NCBI GenBank assembly: GCA_964524145.1
Contig: CAZGCA010000092.1
Coordinates: 1-25,374, forward strand
Source: CAZGCA01 sp964524145
GTDB lineage: Bacteria > Hydrogenedentota > CAZGCA01
Direction: 5' to 3'
DNA: 25,374 bases
The position numbers and the translations under genes were made by a program. Every line of letters begins with the position of its first letter. The stretch's first letter is position 1. The notes under the pieces were generated by a model. That model was not told the DNA's origin, searched no databases, and saw only the letters and a program-made list of their open reading frames with translations. Positions 8,318-15,430 of this stretch are shown piece by piece.

Positions 8318-8447
8318 CTCCCAGAGAGGCAGCTTTTCAGCCACCAACGCACCGAGTTGCAAACCTTGAGCAAGGAACCGCATCCACAATTCTGCAATCT
8401 AAAATGGACAACTGACAATTCAAAACGGTGATGGAAAAACGACCCTA

Positions 8448-8460
8448 CGGTTTAAAACCG
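8448..8460. repeat. 13-bp palindrome over a candidate -35 element
   Basis: CGGTTT-A-AAACCG (8448-8460) is a perfect dyad centred on 8454. It contains the TTTAAA used as -35 in the candidate promoter at 8451-8479 and could be an operator. Supported only by symmetry and position. Confidence 0.3.
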
Positions 8461-8479
8461 AGAACCGACAGTGTAGAAT
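8451..8479 (+). promoter_or_regulatory. Candidate promoter for the second gspF-like gene
   Basis: -35 TTTAAA (8451-8456, 4/6), exactly 17 nt, -10 TAGAAT (8474-8479, 5/6), 117 nt upstream of the start at 8597. It lies in the 375-nt gap between the two gspF-like genes, downstream of the terminator. Apart from this and the palindrome, the gap 8318-8596 shows no gene or RNA that I can recognise. Confidence 0.4.
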
Positions 8480-8596
8480 AAGCCCGGCAAATGGACAGGA
8501 TACGTTTTGATTGTCAGCGCTCGGTTTCGCATTTCCGAGGTACTCAACCTTTGTGGCGAGATAGTGCAGCAATAGCGTGAAGAGGGTTATGAGAGC

Positions 8597-9619
8597 ATGT
8601 TCTCCTCGAAGATAAGCCTGAAATCGATGAGCCCGTTCTGTCGCGAGCTCGCCACCGCACACAGTGCGGGCCTGCCCATACTCCGCTCGCTGGAAGTCAT
8701 CGGCGGCTCGGCGAAATCCCTCCAGTTGCGGCGGCTGACAGAGAGAATGGCCGACTCGATACGGCAGGGCCAAACGCTGAGGCAGGCAGCGGAGGCCGAA
8801 GAGCGATACCTGCCTCGGCTCTTCATCGAGATGGTCAGTGCTGGTGAGATGGGCGGCCGGCTCGAGGAAGCGTTCCGCGATCTCGCAGACTACTACGAGC
8901 GTAAAACCAGTTTCGTCAGAGCGTTCATATCCCAGTTGATCTATCCTATGCTGGTGTTGATGTTTGCGGGATTTGTTGTCGCGCTTCTCATGGCAATTCT
9001 GAGAATGCAAGCCAGGACCGGTGGCGCCTTCAATGTAACGGTCTTATTTGAAGAATACACCAAGCTGTTGATCGTCGGCTTCTTGTGTCTAGGCATCGTG
9101 ATCGTTGCTATGGGCATTCTCGCGAGGCTTGGCCTGTTCAAGTACCCATGGGGGTTTGTGGCAGCGTATGTGTGGCCGGTAAGGCCGTTGACGGTACGGC
9201 TGTCTATGTCTCGGTTTGCGCGTTCTTTCGGCTTGCTTCTCGCAAGCGGAGTTAACGTGATCGAGGCCCTGCGGAAATCAGCCAGCACCGCAGACAATGT
9301 CTTCATCGAGCAGGATCTCCTCAGGGCAGTACCGTCACTTCAGTCTGGCGAAACGTTGGTTTCCTCGCTTGCACGCAGCAAGTTCATAACACCGAAGGTA
9401 CGTGAGATACTGCTTGTTGGCGAGGAGTCTGGTCGGTTGCCGGAGCAGCTGCAGCGGCTTGCGAACCAGCTCGACGAAGAGGCCACGTTTGCGTTGAAGA
9501 ACACTGCGGTAATCCTGGGAGTGGTGCTGTTTGTTGTCGTTGCAGCAATAGTCGGGTTCATCGTCATAAGCTTCTGGACGAACTACTATGGTAGGATGCT
9601 CAACGATCTCGGTGTATGA
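8597..9619 (+). CDS. Second type II secretion F domain protein (short GspF/PilC paralogue)
   Basis: 340 aa, about 60 residues shorter than the first GspF and without its charged N-terminal segment. It has two T2SSF-like halves: SPFCRELATAHSAGLPILRSL with PRLFIEMVSAGEMGGRL and the helix IYPMLVLMFAGFVVALLMAIL, then SRFARSFGLLLASGVNVIEAL with REILLVGEESGRLPEQL and a C-terminal helix. AGAGGG (8581-8586) sits 10 nt before the ATG. It follows a terminator and its own candidate promoter, and its stop touches the parvulin gene, so the pair is a separate transcription unit. Sequence divergence from its neighbour suggests an old duplication with a distinct partner rather than a recent copy. Confidence 0.85.
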   Translation: MFSSKISLKSMSPFCRELATAHSAGLPILRSLEVIGGSAKSLQLRRLTERMADSIRQGQTLRQAAEAEERYLPRLFIEMVSAGEMGGRLEEAFRDLADYYERKTSFVRAFISQLIYPMLVLMFAGFVVALLMAILRMQARTGGAFNVTVLFEEYTKLLIVGFLCLGIVIVAMGILARLGLFKYPWGFVAAYVWPVRPLTVRLSMSRFARSFGLLLASGVNVIEALRKSASTADNVFIEQDLLRAVPSLQSGETLVSSLARSKFITPKVREILLVGEESGRLPEQLQRLANQLDEEATFALKNTAVILGVVLFVVVAAIVGFIVISFWTNYYGRMLNDLGV

Positions 9620-9639
9620 TATTTCAACGGGGTGATCTT

Positions 9640-10059
9640 ATGAGAAAGTCGTGGATAGTGTGGTTGTGTGTTGGAGCGCTCTTCGTCACTCTTGTGGTTC
9701 TGAATCTGTTCGCGCCGCGACACAAACTGATGGAACCAAAGGTCAGAGCCCGGCACATACTCATCAGGGGCGACTTTACGAAAGGGGAAGATGATCCGGC
9801 GCTCCAGAAGATACAGGAAATCAAACGGCGGATAGACAACGGTGAGGGATTCAGCAAGCTTGCCAGGGAGTTTTCCGAAGACGAAACAACCGCGCGGATC
9901 GGTGGCGACCTGGGCTATTTCGGACCGCGCGAGATGGATGCGGCCTTCGAAGAGGTGGCGTTTACACTGAAGGAAGGCCAGGTGAGCGACGTGGTGAGGA
10001 CCGGCCACGGCTACCACTTGATCTTGGTGGTTGACAGAATCGACCCGGAAACGCCATAA
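9640..10059 (+). CDS. Membrane-anchored parvulin-type peptidyl-prolyl cis-trans isomerase
   Basis: 139 aa. An N-terminal hydrophobic segment (SWIVWLCVGALFVTLVVLNLFA) is a signal anchor, then one parvulin domain: VRARHILIRG, FSKLAREFSEDETTARIGGDLGYFGPREM, FEEVAFTLKEGQVSDVVRTGHGYHLI. The GGDLG and GYH landmarks are those of PpiC/SurA-type isomerases, which refold exported proteins at the periplasmic face. ATG 9640 is preferred because GGGGTG lies 5 nt upstream (9629-9634); an upstream ATG at 9616 overlaps the stop of the GspF-like gene as ATGA and would add 8 residues. Tight linkage with the GspF paralogue suggests co-expression; galT follows 9 nt later. Confidence 0.85.
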   Translation: MRKSWIVWLCVGALFVTLVVLNLFAPRHKLMEPKVRARHILIRGDFTKGEDDPALQKIQEIKRRIDNGEGFSKLAREFSEDETTARIGGDLGYFGPREMDAAFEEVAFTLKEGQVSDVVRTGHGYHLILVVDRIDPETP

Positions 10060-10068
10060 TACCGGGTT

Positions 10069-11082
10069 ATGGCAGCCCAGGTTCAAGCTTCAGAGATTAG
10101 GAAGGACCCCGTTCTCGAGCGGTGGGTTATCATCGCTCCCCACCGAGGACGCCGCCTCAAGTTCGTCCAGGAAGAGCCTCAGGCGGGGCCCGCGACATGC
10201 CCGTTCTGTCCCGGCAACGAAGGCATGACGCCGCCGGAGATCATGGCCTACCGAGAACCGGGTACTAAGCCCAACACGGCCGGTTGGCGCCTGCGTGTGG
10301 TGCACAACAAGTTTCCCGCGCTACAGATAGAAGGCGACCTCGACCGTACGCCGGAGGGAATGTACGACTTGATGAACGGTATCGGGGCGCACGAGGTGAT
10401 TATCGAATCGCCGAACCACGACCCGAGCGTAGAGGCTATTACCGTCGAACGGATGGACGATACGTTGAGAGCATACAGGGACCGCGTCCTCGATCTCGAA
10501 CGGGACAGGCGCATGAGGTGCGTGCTCGTGTTCAAAAATCATGGAGCCCGGGCGGGTGCGTCGCTCCTGCATCCCCACTCGCAGCTCATCGCGACACCTA
10601 TTGTGCCCAAACGGGTTGCCGAGGAGTTGGAGGGCGCTGAAAGGCACTATCGGTTCAAGGAACGATGCGTGTTCTGTGACGTATTGCGCGAAGAGTTGAG
10701 AACTCGGGAGCGGATGGTAGCGGAAAACGATCTCGCAGTCGGGTTTGCACCGTATGCGGCCCGATTCCCGTTTGAGGCGTGCGTCATGCCCAAACAACAC
10801 AGGGCTGCGTTCGAGCGCATCGAGGACCATGAGATTCGCGGGGTAGCCGAGGTGCTGCTCGAGGTGCTGCGTCGCATGTCGAAGTCGCTCGATTCTCCGC
10901 CGTACAACTACATGCTCCACAGCGCGCCGTACGGCAGTTCCGACGTCCCACACTACCACTGGCACTTCGAGATCGTGCCACGCATCACTGAAGTCCAGGG
11001 ATTCGAGTGGGGCACCGGATTTTTCATAAACCCGACGAGCCCGGAGGAGGCTGCCCGCTACATGAGAGAGGTTGCGATATAA
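10069..11082 (+). CDS. galT: Galactose-1-phosphate uridylyltransferase
   Basis: 337 aa. GalT exchanges UMP between UDP-glucose and galactose-1-phosphate in the Leloir pathway. The active-site motif is HPHSQ (168-172), with His170 the expected nucleophile. Likely zinc ligands are Cys44 and Cys47 (CPFC), His117 (ESPNHD) and His168, matching the C-C-H-H set of E. coli GalT. A second CVFC near residue 202 and the HYHWHFEIVPR stretch near the C-terminus are also family-typical. The family includes related nucleotidylyltransferases with other sugar phosphates, so the exact substrate is inferred. It lies 9 nt after the parvulin gene and 1 nt before leuD, so it may be part of a longer transcript. The Shine-Dalgarno sequence is weak. 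Confidence 0.87.
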   Translation: MAAQVQASEIRKDPVLERWVIIAPHRGRRLKFVQEEPQAGPATCPFCPGNEGMTPPEIMAYREPGTKPNTAGWRLRVVHNKFPALQIEGDLDRTPEGMYDLMNGIGAHEVIIESPNHDPSVEAITVERMDDTLRAYRDRVLDLERDRRMRCVLVFKNHGARAGASLLHPHSQLIATPIVPKRVAEELEGAERHYRFKERCVFCDVLREELRTRERMVAENDLAVGFAPYAARFPFEACVMPKQHRAAFERIEDHEIRGVAEVLLEVLRRMSKSLDSPPYNYMLHSAPYGSSDVPHYHWHFEIVPRITEVQGFEWGTGFFINPTSPEEAARYMREVAI

Positions 11083-11083
11083 A

Positions 11084-11599
11084 ATGAAGGCATCTGGCAC
11101 AGTGATTTCGGGTCGTGTGTGGAAGTACGGCGACAACGTCAACACGGACGAGATTATCCCCGCAACGTACCTGAACACAACCGACGAAAAAGAGCTTGCC
11201 GCACATTGCATGGAGGCTATTGACGCGACATTTGCGCAGAACGTATCCGTCGGCGACATACTTGTTGGTGGCGCAAACTTCGGGTGCGGCTCCTCGCGTG
11301 AGCACGCGCCGATCGCTATCAAGGCCGCCGGCATAGCGTGTGTGATCGCGGCGAGCTTTGCGCGAATCTTCTACAGAAACTCCATCAACATGGGGTTGCC
11401 GATATTGGAGTGTAAAGAGGCCGTTGACGAAGCCGAACAGAACGATGAGATGACGATCGATATTGCCTCGGGAACAATACAGAACCTGACGCGGAACAGT
11501 AGTCACGAAGCGACAGCGTTCCCGGAGTTCATGCAGGCAATTATCGCCGCCGGCGGCCTGATCCCGTGGGTCAAAGAGCATCGTCTGAAGAACGGATGA
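11084..11599 (+). CDS. leuD: 3-isopropylmalate dehydratase small subunit
   Basis: 171 aa, the right size for the short LeuD form. It supplies the swivel domain that, with LeuC, isomerises 2- to 3-isopropylmalate in leucine synthesis. Visible landmarks are GDNVNTDEIIPATYLN (substrate-binding loop), ANFGCGSSREHAP (the conserved aconitase swivel motif) and SFARIFYRNSINMGLP. ATG 11084 is 1 nt after the galT stop, with a purine-rich GAGAGAGG upstream inside galT; a TTG at 11072 is less likely. The partner gene leuC is not in the window, and leuB, often found between leuD and asd, is also missing. A homoaconitase or methylsuccinate-type small subunit cannot be excluded by sequence alone. Confidence 0.88.
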   Translation: MKASGTVISGRVWKYGDNVNTDEIIPATYLNTTDEKELAAHCMEAIDATFAQNVSVGDILVGGANFGCGSSREHAPIAIKAAGIACVIAASFARIFYRNSINMGLPILECKEAVDEAEQNDEMTIDIASGTIQNLTRNSSHEATAFPEFMQAIIAAGGLIPWVKEHRLKNG

Positions 11600-11639
11600 C
11601 GGCGACGGCAACTCAGACAGAGAGCAAGGGAGTGTCAAC

Positions 11640-12647
11640 ATGAGAAAGGTGAACATTGCGGTGGCAGGCGCAACAGGTGCCGTTGGCCAGCAGATGATCG
11701 AGACTTTGGTGAGGCGCGAGTTTCCTGTGAAGGACGTCAAGCTGCTCGCTTCGGAACGGTCGGTCGGCAGGAAGCTGCAGTTCGGCGACAGGGAGATAGC
11801 GGTCGAGCTGCTGACAAAAAACTCGTTCGAAGGCGTCGAGATAGCGTTGTTCTCGGCAGGCGGCGACCGGAGCAAGGAGTTCGCGCCGGCTGCCGTCAAA
11901 GCGGGCAGTGTTGTGGTAGACAACTCGAGCGCGTTCAGAATGGATCCCGACGTGCCGCTGGTGGTCCCCGAGGTCAACCCCGGCGACGTCAAGAAACACA
12001 AAGGGATCATTGCCAACCCGAACTGCTCGACGATACAGATGGTGGTTGTCCTCAAACCGATTCACGACGCCGTGCGAATCAAACGCGTCGTCGTCTCGAC
12101 CTACCAGGCGGTATCGGGTGCCGGGTTGCGCGCATCGGAGGAGCTCAGGGAACAGAGTCGCGCACTGCTCGAGGGCAAAGAGTATCCGCCGAACCTGTTC
12201 CCGTACCAGATAGCGTTCAACTGCATACCGCAGATACCGCAGAGCGACGCGTTTCTCGATAACGGCTACACATCCGAAGAGATGAAGATGGTTGACGAGA
12301 CTCACAAGATACTCGGGGACGATTCGATCATGGTGTCCCCGACAACCGTGCGCGTCCCGGTTTTCGTCAGCCACAGCGAGTCGATCAATATCGAGACCGA
12401 ACAGAAGCTTCCCGCCGAGGAAGCCAAGGCTCTGCTTTCCGGCGCGCCGGGGGTCGAGGTGGTCGACGACCTCGACGGGCAGCTTTACCCGCTTGCGACG
12501 GAAGCCGCCGGAAAGGACATGACGTACGTCGGCAGAATACGCGACGACATATCCATCCCGAACGGGCTCAATATGTGGGTCGTCTCAGACAACCTGCTCA
12601 AGGGTGCTGCGCTCAACGCGGTTCAGATCGCCGAACTGCTTCTCTGA
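11640..12647 (+). CDS. asd: Aspartate-semialdehyde dehydrogenase
   Basis: 335 aa. It reduces aspartyl phosphate to aspartate semialdehyde with NADPH, the branch step to lysine, threonine, methionine and diaminopimelate. The N-terminal nucleotide-binding motif is VAGATGAVGQQM, the catalytic cysteine is Cys129 in NPNCSTIQ, and VVVSTYQAVSGAG and a FVSHSESINIE stretch follow as in the family. A strong AAGGGAG lies just upstream of the ATG (11626-11632). It lies 40 nt after leuD. Nothing is unusual in the sequence. Confidence 0.95.
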   Translation: MRKVNIAVAGATGAVGQQMIETLVRREFPVKDVKLLASERSVGRKLQFGDREIAVELLTKNSFEGVEIALFSAGGDRSKEFAPAAVKAGSVVVDNSSAFRMDPDVPLVVPEVNPGDVKKHKGIIANPNCSTIQMVVVLKPIHDAVRIKRVVVSTYQAVSGAGLRASEELREQSRALLEGKEYPPNLFPYQIAFNCIPQIPQSDAFLDNGYTSEEMKMVDETHKILGDDSIMVSPTTVRVPVFVSHSESINIETEQKLPAEEAKALLSGAPGVEVVDDLDGQLYPLATEAAGKDMTYVGRIRDDISIPNGLNMWVVSDNLLKGAALNAVQIAELLL

Positions 12648-12700
12648 CCACAGAACGCACGATGTCGTTGTAACAGTGCAGGAGGCTCGGATCTGTCTCG

Positions 12701-13465
12701 ATGAAGACGCGCAACGTCAGACTAGTCCTGCGTTACGACGGAACGGGTTTCGCCGGATGGCAGGTTCAACCGGACGTGCCGACTGTTCAGGGAACGCTCG
12801 AAACGGTCCTGGCATCGATCCTCGATCATTCCGTTAAGGTGACCGGCGCGGGCCGGACCGACGCAGGCGTGCACGCGTTGGGCCAGGTCGCCAACTTCGA
12901 GACGGCCGCTGCGATACCGCTTGAAGGGCTCTTGCGCGCTGCCAACGACAGACTGGCGCCGTCCATCAGGATCGACGAGATCGCTCAAACCGATCCTCAG
13001 TTCGACTCCCGCAAGAGCGCGACGCGGAAGACGTACCGGTACACACTGTACTGTTCCGAAAAGCCCGACCCTCTGTTCGACCGGTATGCCTTGAACGTTC
13101 CACAACCGCTCAACGTCGGTGCGATGCGGGAAGCAGCACCGTGCCTTGTGGGCCGTCACGATTTCTCCTCGTTCCAGGCTGCCGGCAGCTCAGCCGTTTC
13201 CCCCACGAGAACCGTGCTGCGAGCCGAGTTGAGCGAAACAGAGTGCGAGACCGTCTTCGAGACGGTGCAGACGGTCCGGTTTGAGGTGTGTGCCGACGGG
13301 TTCCTTTACAAGATGGTACGCAACATCGTCGGCACGCTGCTCCAGGTCGGCGTCGCACGGATTGAGCCCGCCGAGGTCGGACGGATACTTGCTGCGAAAG
13401 ACCGCAACCTCGCCGGGCCGACCGCACCACCGCGCGGGCTCTGCCTCCTCAACGTCGAGTACTAG
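12701..13465 (+). CDS. truA: tRNA pseudouridine(38-40) synthase
   Basis: 254 aa. TruA converts uridines 38, 39 and 40 of the tRNA anticodon arm to pseudouridine. The N-terminal RYDGTGFAGWQ, the catalytic GRTDAGVHA motif with Asp54, and the C-terminal FLYKMVRNIVGTLLQVG and GLCLLNVEY are all family hallmarks. AGGAGG (12680-12685) lies 15 nt before ATG 12701, a long spacing, and no better in-frame start is visible. It ends the plus-strand housekeeping run and faces the minus-strand DUF4258/DUF2283 pair; the 91 nt between shows no clear terminator. Confidence 0.95.
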   Translation: MKTRNVRLVLRYDGTGFAGWQVQPDVPTVQGTLETVLASILDHSVKVTGAGRTDAGVHALGQVANFETAAAIPLEGLLRAANDRLAPSIRIDEIAQTDPQFDSRKSATRKTYRYTLYCSEKPDPLFDRYALNVPQPLNVGAMREAAPCLVGRHDFSSFQAAGSSAVSPTRTVLRAELSETECETVFETVQTVRFEVCADGFLYKMVRNIVGTLLQVGVARIEPAEVGRILAAKDRNLAGPTAPPRGLCLLNVEY

Positions 13466-13556
13466 TCGGCCGGCGACACGAAAGTCACCAACATCCCCGA
13501 AGCCAACAAGTACGTCCGACGAGACTACCCAGAAGAACGAGCCGAGGGTCCTCGTT

Positions 13557-13754
13557 TCAGCTCGTCACGGCATATTCGACGGAACGGGGGTCTTCCATAC
13601 GTTTCGAGGCGTCCAAGATCTCCATCCCCACGACGTTGCCGTCTTTGTCATAATCCAGAATGACGCCGGGCTTATCCTCGTCGCTTTCCTCGATTGCCGC
13701 ACTACTCAGAACGATACGCAGCACATCCACTTCTGGGTCATAGGTCACTTTCAT
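13557..13754 (-). CDS. DUF2283 family small protein
   Basis: 65 aa, acidic. MKVTYDPEVDVLRIVL, followed by a variable acidic stretch and PGVILDYDKDGNVVGMEILDAS, matches DUF2283, a small beta-rich family. The start ATG overlaps the stop of the upstream DUF4258 gene in an ATGA arrangement (13751-13754), so the two are translationally coupled. Pairs of DUF4258 and DUF2283 genes recur in bacteria and look like toxin-antitoxin modules; on that reading this acidic protein would be the antitoxin. No activity has been assigned with certainty to my knowledge. Confidence 0.8.
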   Translation of the reverse strand: MKVTYDPEVDVLRIVLSSAAIEESDEDKPGVILDYDKDGNVVGMEILDASKRMEDPRSVEYAVTS

Positions 13755-14011
13755 GGCACGCTCCAGTACTTGTCGATCTTGCTCGTTTTGTACGCAGTCA
13801 CCACAACGGCGGGATCGACATCATCGGCTACAACGGCCCTCAACAAGTATATCTTACCACAGCCGAAATCGAACCTCGATTGGTACACCTTTCTGCCGCT
13901 CCGCTCGGCAACAACCTGCTGCGGCTGCGAGAGCACCTCGTCCAGCAGGTCAGCCGGAATGTTGCGGCGCTCAATTTCCCTCTTGGCGTGTCGGGAAAGC
14001 CTGAATCTCAT
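13751..14011 (-). CDS. DUF4258 family small basic protein, putative toxin-like partner of DUF2283
   Basis: 86 aa from ATG 14011, chosen because GGGAG lies directly upstream; a longer reading to 14047 adds 12 residues without a site. MRFRLSRHAKREIERRNIPADLLDEVLSQ, followed by KVYQSRF and a C-terminal YLLRAVVADD stretch, matches DUF4258, which belongs with the RelE/BrnT-like small RNase-toxin fold. The His in SRHAK is the family's conserved position. It is first in a two-gene unit that overlaps by 4 nt. The 188 nt upstream contain an inverted repeat (14138-14159) but no convincing promoter. The toxin role is inferred from fold and pairing. Confidence 0.75.
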   Translation of the reverse strand: MRFRLSRHAKREIERRNIPADLLDEVLSQPQQVVAERSGRKVYQSRFDFGCGKIYLLRAVVADDVDPAVVVTAYKTSKIDKYWSVP

Positions 14012-14137
14012 CCTTGCTCCCTTCGGTACGCATGGATAGCAGCGCAACCGTTTCAGCTATGCCCGATTGTGCGCTTCATTCGCAATCATCACCCACGTCG
14101 ACAAGCTTAGCTGGAAACCTCAGCCATTTCAAGAGCG

Positions 14138-14159
14138 TTGAGACTTCGTTGTGTCTCAA
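14138..14159. repeat. Inverted repeat upstream of the DUF4258/DUF2283 pair
   Basis: TTGAGAC (14138-14144) and GTCTCAA (14153-14159) form a perfect 7-bp dyad with an 8-nt centre. It sits about 130 nt upstream of the DUF4258 start, between that gene and the sigma-factor stub. It could be an operator for an autoregulated pair, or a relic of the decayed gene. Confidence 0.3.
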
Positions 14160-14199
14160 ATAGAGCACCCACTCCGATTGCAGGGTCCACGTAAACAGT

Positions 14200-14358
14200 C
14201 TATAGATCTCGGCAGGTGAGTCGTGTCGTTGCCCCAGCCGACCAGCCAGGAATCTTGGCCTTCTTGGAGTGTGGCAGCACGGCGACGAGCTCCGCAAACG
14301 CCTGCGCGTCACGCTGCACACGCCATCGTTCCAGCAGCACGGTGTCCGAGAAGTTCAT
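14200..14358 (-). pseudogene. 5' remnant of an ECF-type sigma factor gene
   Basis: A perfect GGAGG ribosome-binding site stands 5 nt before an ATG at 14358. The first 26 residues read MNFSDTVLLERWRVQRDAQAFAELVA, the classic N-terminus of ECF sigma factors (S-D-x-x-L-L-E-R followed by D-A-x-A-F-A-E-L-V). After that the frame changes to unrelated sequence (VLPHSKKAKIPGW) and stops after 52 codons. No region 2.4 or region 4 helix-turn-helix is visible in any minus-strand frame downstream to 14012. A TAGAAT -10-like box lies at 14389-14394. Intact start signals with loss of almost the whole body indicate truncation by deletion. A real 52-aa protein is possible but less likely. Confidence 0.45.
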
Positions 14359-14467
14359 CGTTACCTCCGTCCGTTGAACTCTGTCATCATTCTACCCTAT
14401 TAACAACGCAAAAAGGGCTTTTGGACGGAGAAAAACGAGTCACCGCTGATCGTACCCGGCCGGCGTC

Positions 14468-14496
14468 TTGATCGTCCCGGGTTGGCGTGATACCAT
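14468..14496 (+). promoter_or_regulatory. Candidate extended -10 promoter for the HpcH/O-methyltransferase/SGNH operon
   Basis: -35 TTGATC (14468-14473, 4/6), 17-nt spacer, -10 TACCAT (14491-14496, 4/6) preceded by TGA, an extended -10 element. It lies 72 nt upstream of the HpcH/HpaI start at 14568. Confidence 0.4.
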
Positions 14497-14567
14497 GGCG
14501 GACGCGGATCGAGATGGGAGTTCGCGTGTTAGCCTGTTGGGAATTCTGGAATGAGGGAACGAGACGT

Positions 14568-15386
14568 ATGAAAGGCAAAGAGCTTCGTGAAGCGCTGAGA
14601 AGCGGGCGGCGTGTGTACGGCACGCTGGTCGTTTCGTGCTCGCCGATGTGGCCGCCGGTTCTCCGGCAGTCGGGCATCGATTTCGTCTTTATCGATATGG
14701 AACACATTCCGCGCGACGAGTCCGTGCTTGCGTGGATGTGCCGGACGTACCGGGAGATGGGTCTGCCGCCGATCGTGCGCATACCCAGCCCCGATCCGTT
14801 CGAGGCGTGCAAGGTGCTTGACGGTGGCGCAAGCGGGGTTATCGCGCCGTACGTCGAGTCCGCCGACCAGGTTCGGGCGCTCGTCGGCGCAACGAAGCTG
14901 CGGCCGCTCAAAGGCGAACGGCTTGCGGAAGCCCTGAAAGACATAAACACGCTCGAGCCGGAACTCAAAGAGTATCTCGAAAACAGAAACGCCGGCACCG
15001 TGCTCATAGTAAACATCGAGAGCGTGCCGGCGATGGAAAACCTCGACACGATACTCGACGTTCCGGGACTCGACGCCGTCCAGATCGGCCCGCACGACCT
15101 GTCGTGCAGCCTGGGCATTCCCGAACAGTATCGCAACCCGCGGTTTGACAAAGCTGTACACGAGATCATCCGGAAAGCGCGGGAAAAAGGTGTTGGCGCC
15201 GGAGTCCATTTCTGGGCAGGGCTCGATCTCGAAATCCGGTGGGCCGAGGCCGGCGGGAACCTTGTCATACACAGCGCGGACATCAATCTGTTCAGCGAGA
15301 CGTTGCGACGCGACATCACCGAGCTGCGACACGCGCTCGGCGACGACATTGCAAGGCCCGAAGATGAAGGCACCGTGATCGTCTGA
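14568..15386 (+). CDS. HpcH/HpaI family aldolase
   Basis: 272 aa, normal length. These metal-dependent class II aldolases cleave 4-hydroxy-2-ketoacids to pyruvate plus an aldehyde; examples are HpaI and 2-keto-3-deoxy-L-rhamnonate aldolase. Active-site positions are preserved: His46 in DMEHIPRD (base), Glu151 in NIESVPAMEN and Asp177 in QIGPHDLS (metal ligands), as in HpaI. The LDGGASGVIAPYVES stretch also fits. ATG 14568 has GAGGGA about 9 nt upstream; the open frame continues upstream to 14487 without a better site. The O-methyltransferase starts 44 nt later. A sugar-acid substrate is plausible given the neighbouring glycan-active genes, but an aromatic ketoacid cannot be excluded. Confidence 0.87.
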   Translation: MKGKELREALRSGRRVYGTLVVSCSPMWPPVLRQSGIDFVFIDMEHIPRDESVLAWMCRTYREMGLPPIVRIPSPDPFEACKVLDGGASGVIAPYVESADQVRALVGATKLRPLKGERLAEALKDINTLEPELKEYLENRNAGTVLIVNIESVPAMENLDTILDVPGLDAVQIGPHDLSCSLGIPEQYRNPRFDKAVHEIIRKAREKGVGAGVHFWAGLDLEIRWAEAGGNLVIHSADINLFSETLRRDITELRHALGDDIARPEDEGTVIV

Positions 15387-15430
15387 CGCGTCTTCCCCAC
15401 ACGGAGAGCAATAACCGGAAAGGTGTCACT

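Noticed and set aside
10321..11334. Minus-strand open frame of 337 codons across galT and leuD
   Set aside because: Antisense to galT and leuD, whose motifs are clear; no ribosome-binding site or recognisable domain.
14076..14321. Minus-strand frame of 81 codons covering the sigma remnant region
   Set aside because: No ribosome-binding site and no similarity to sigma regions or other families; the stub frame starting at 14358 has the better signals.
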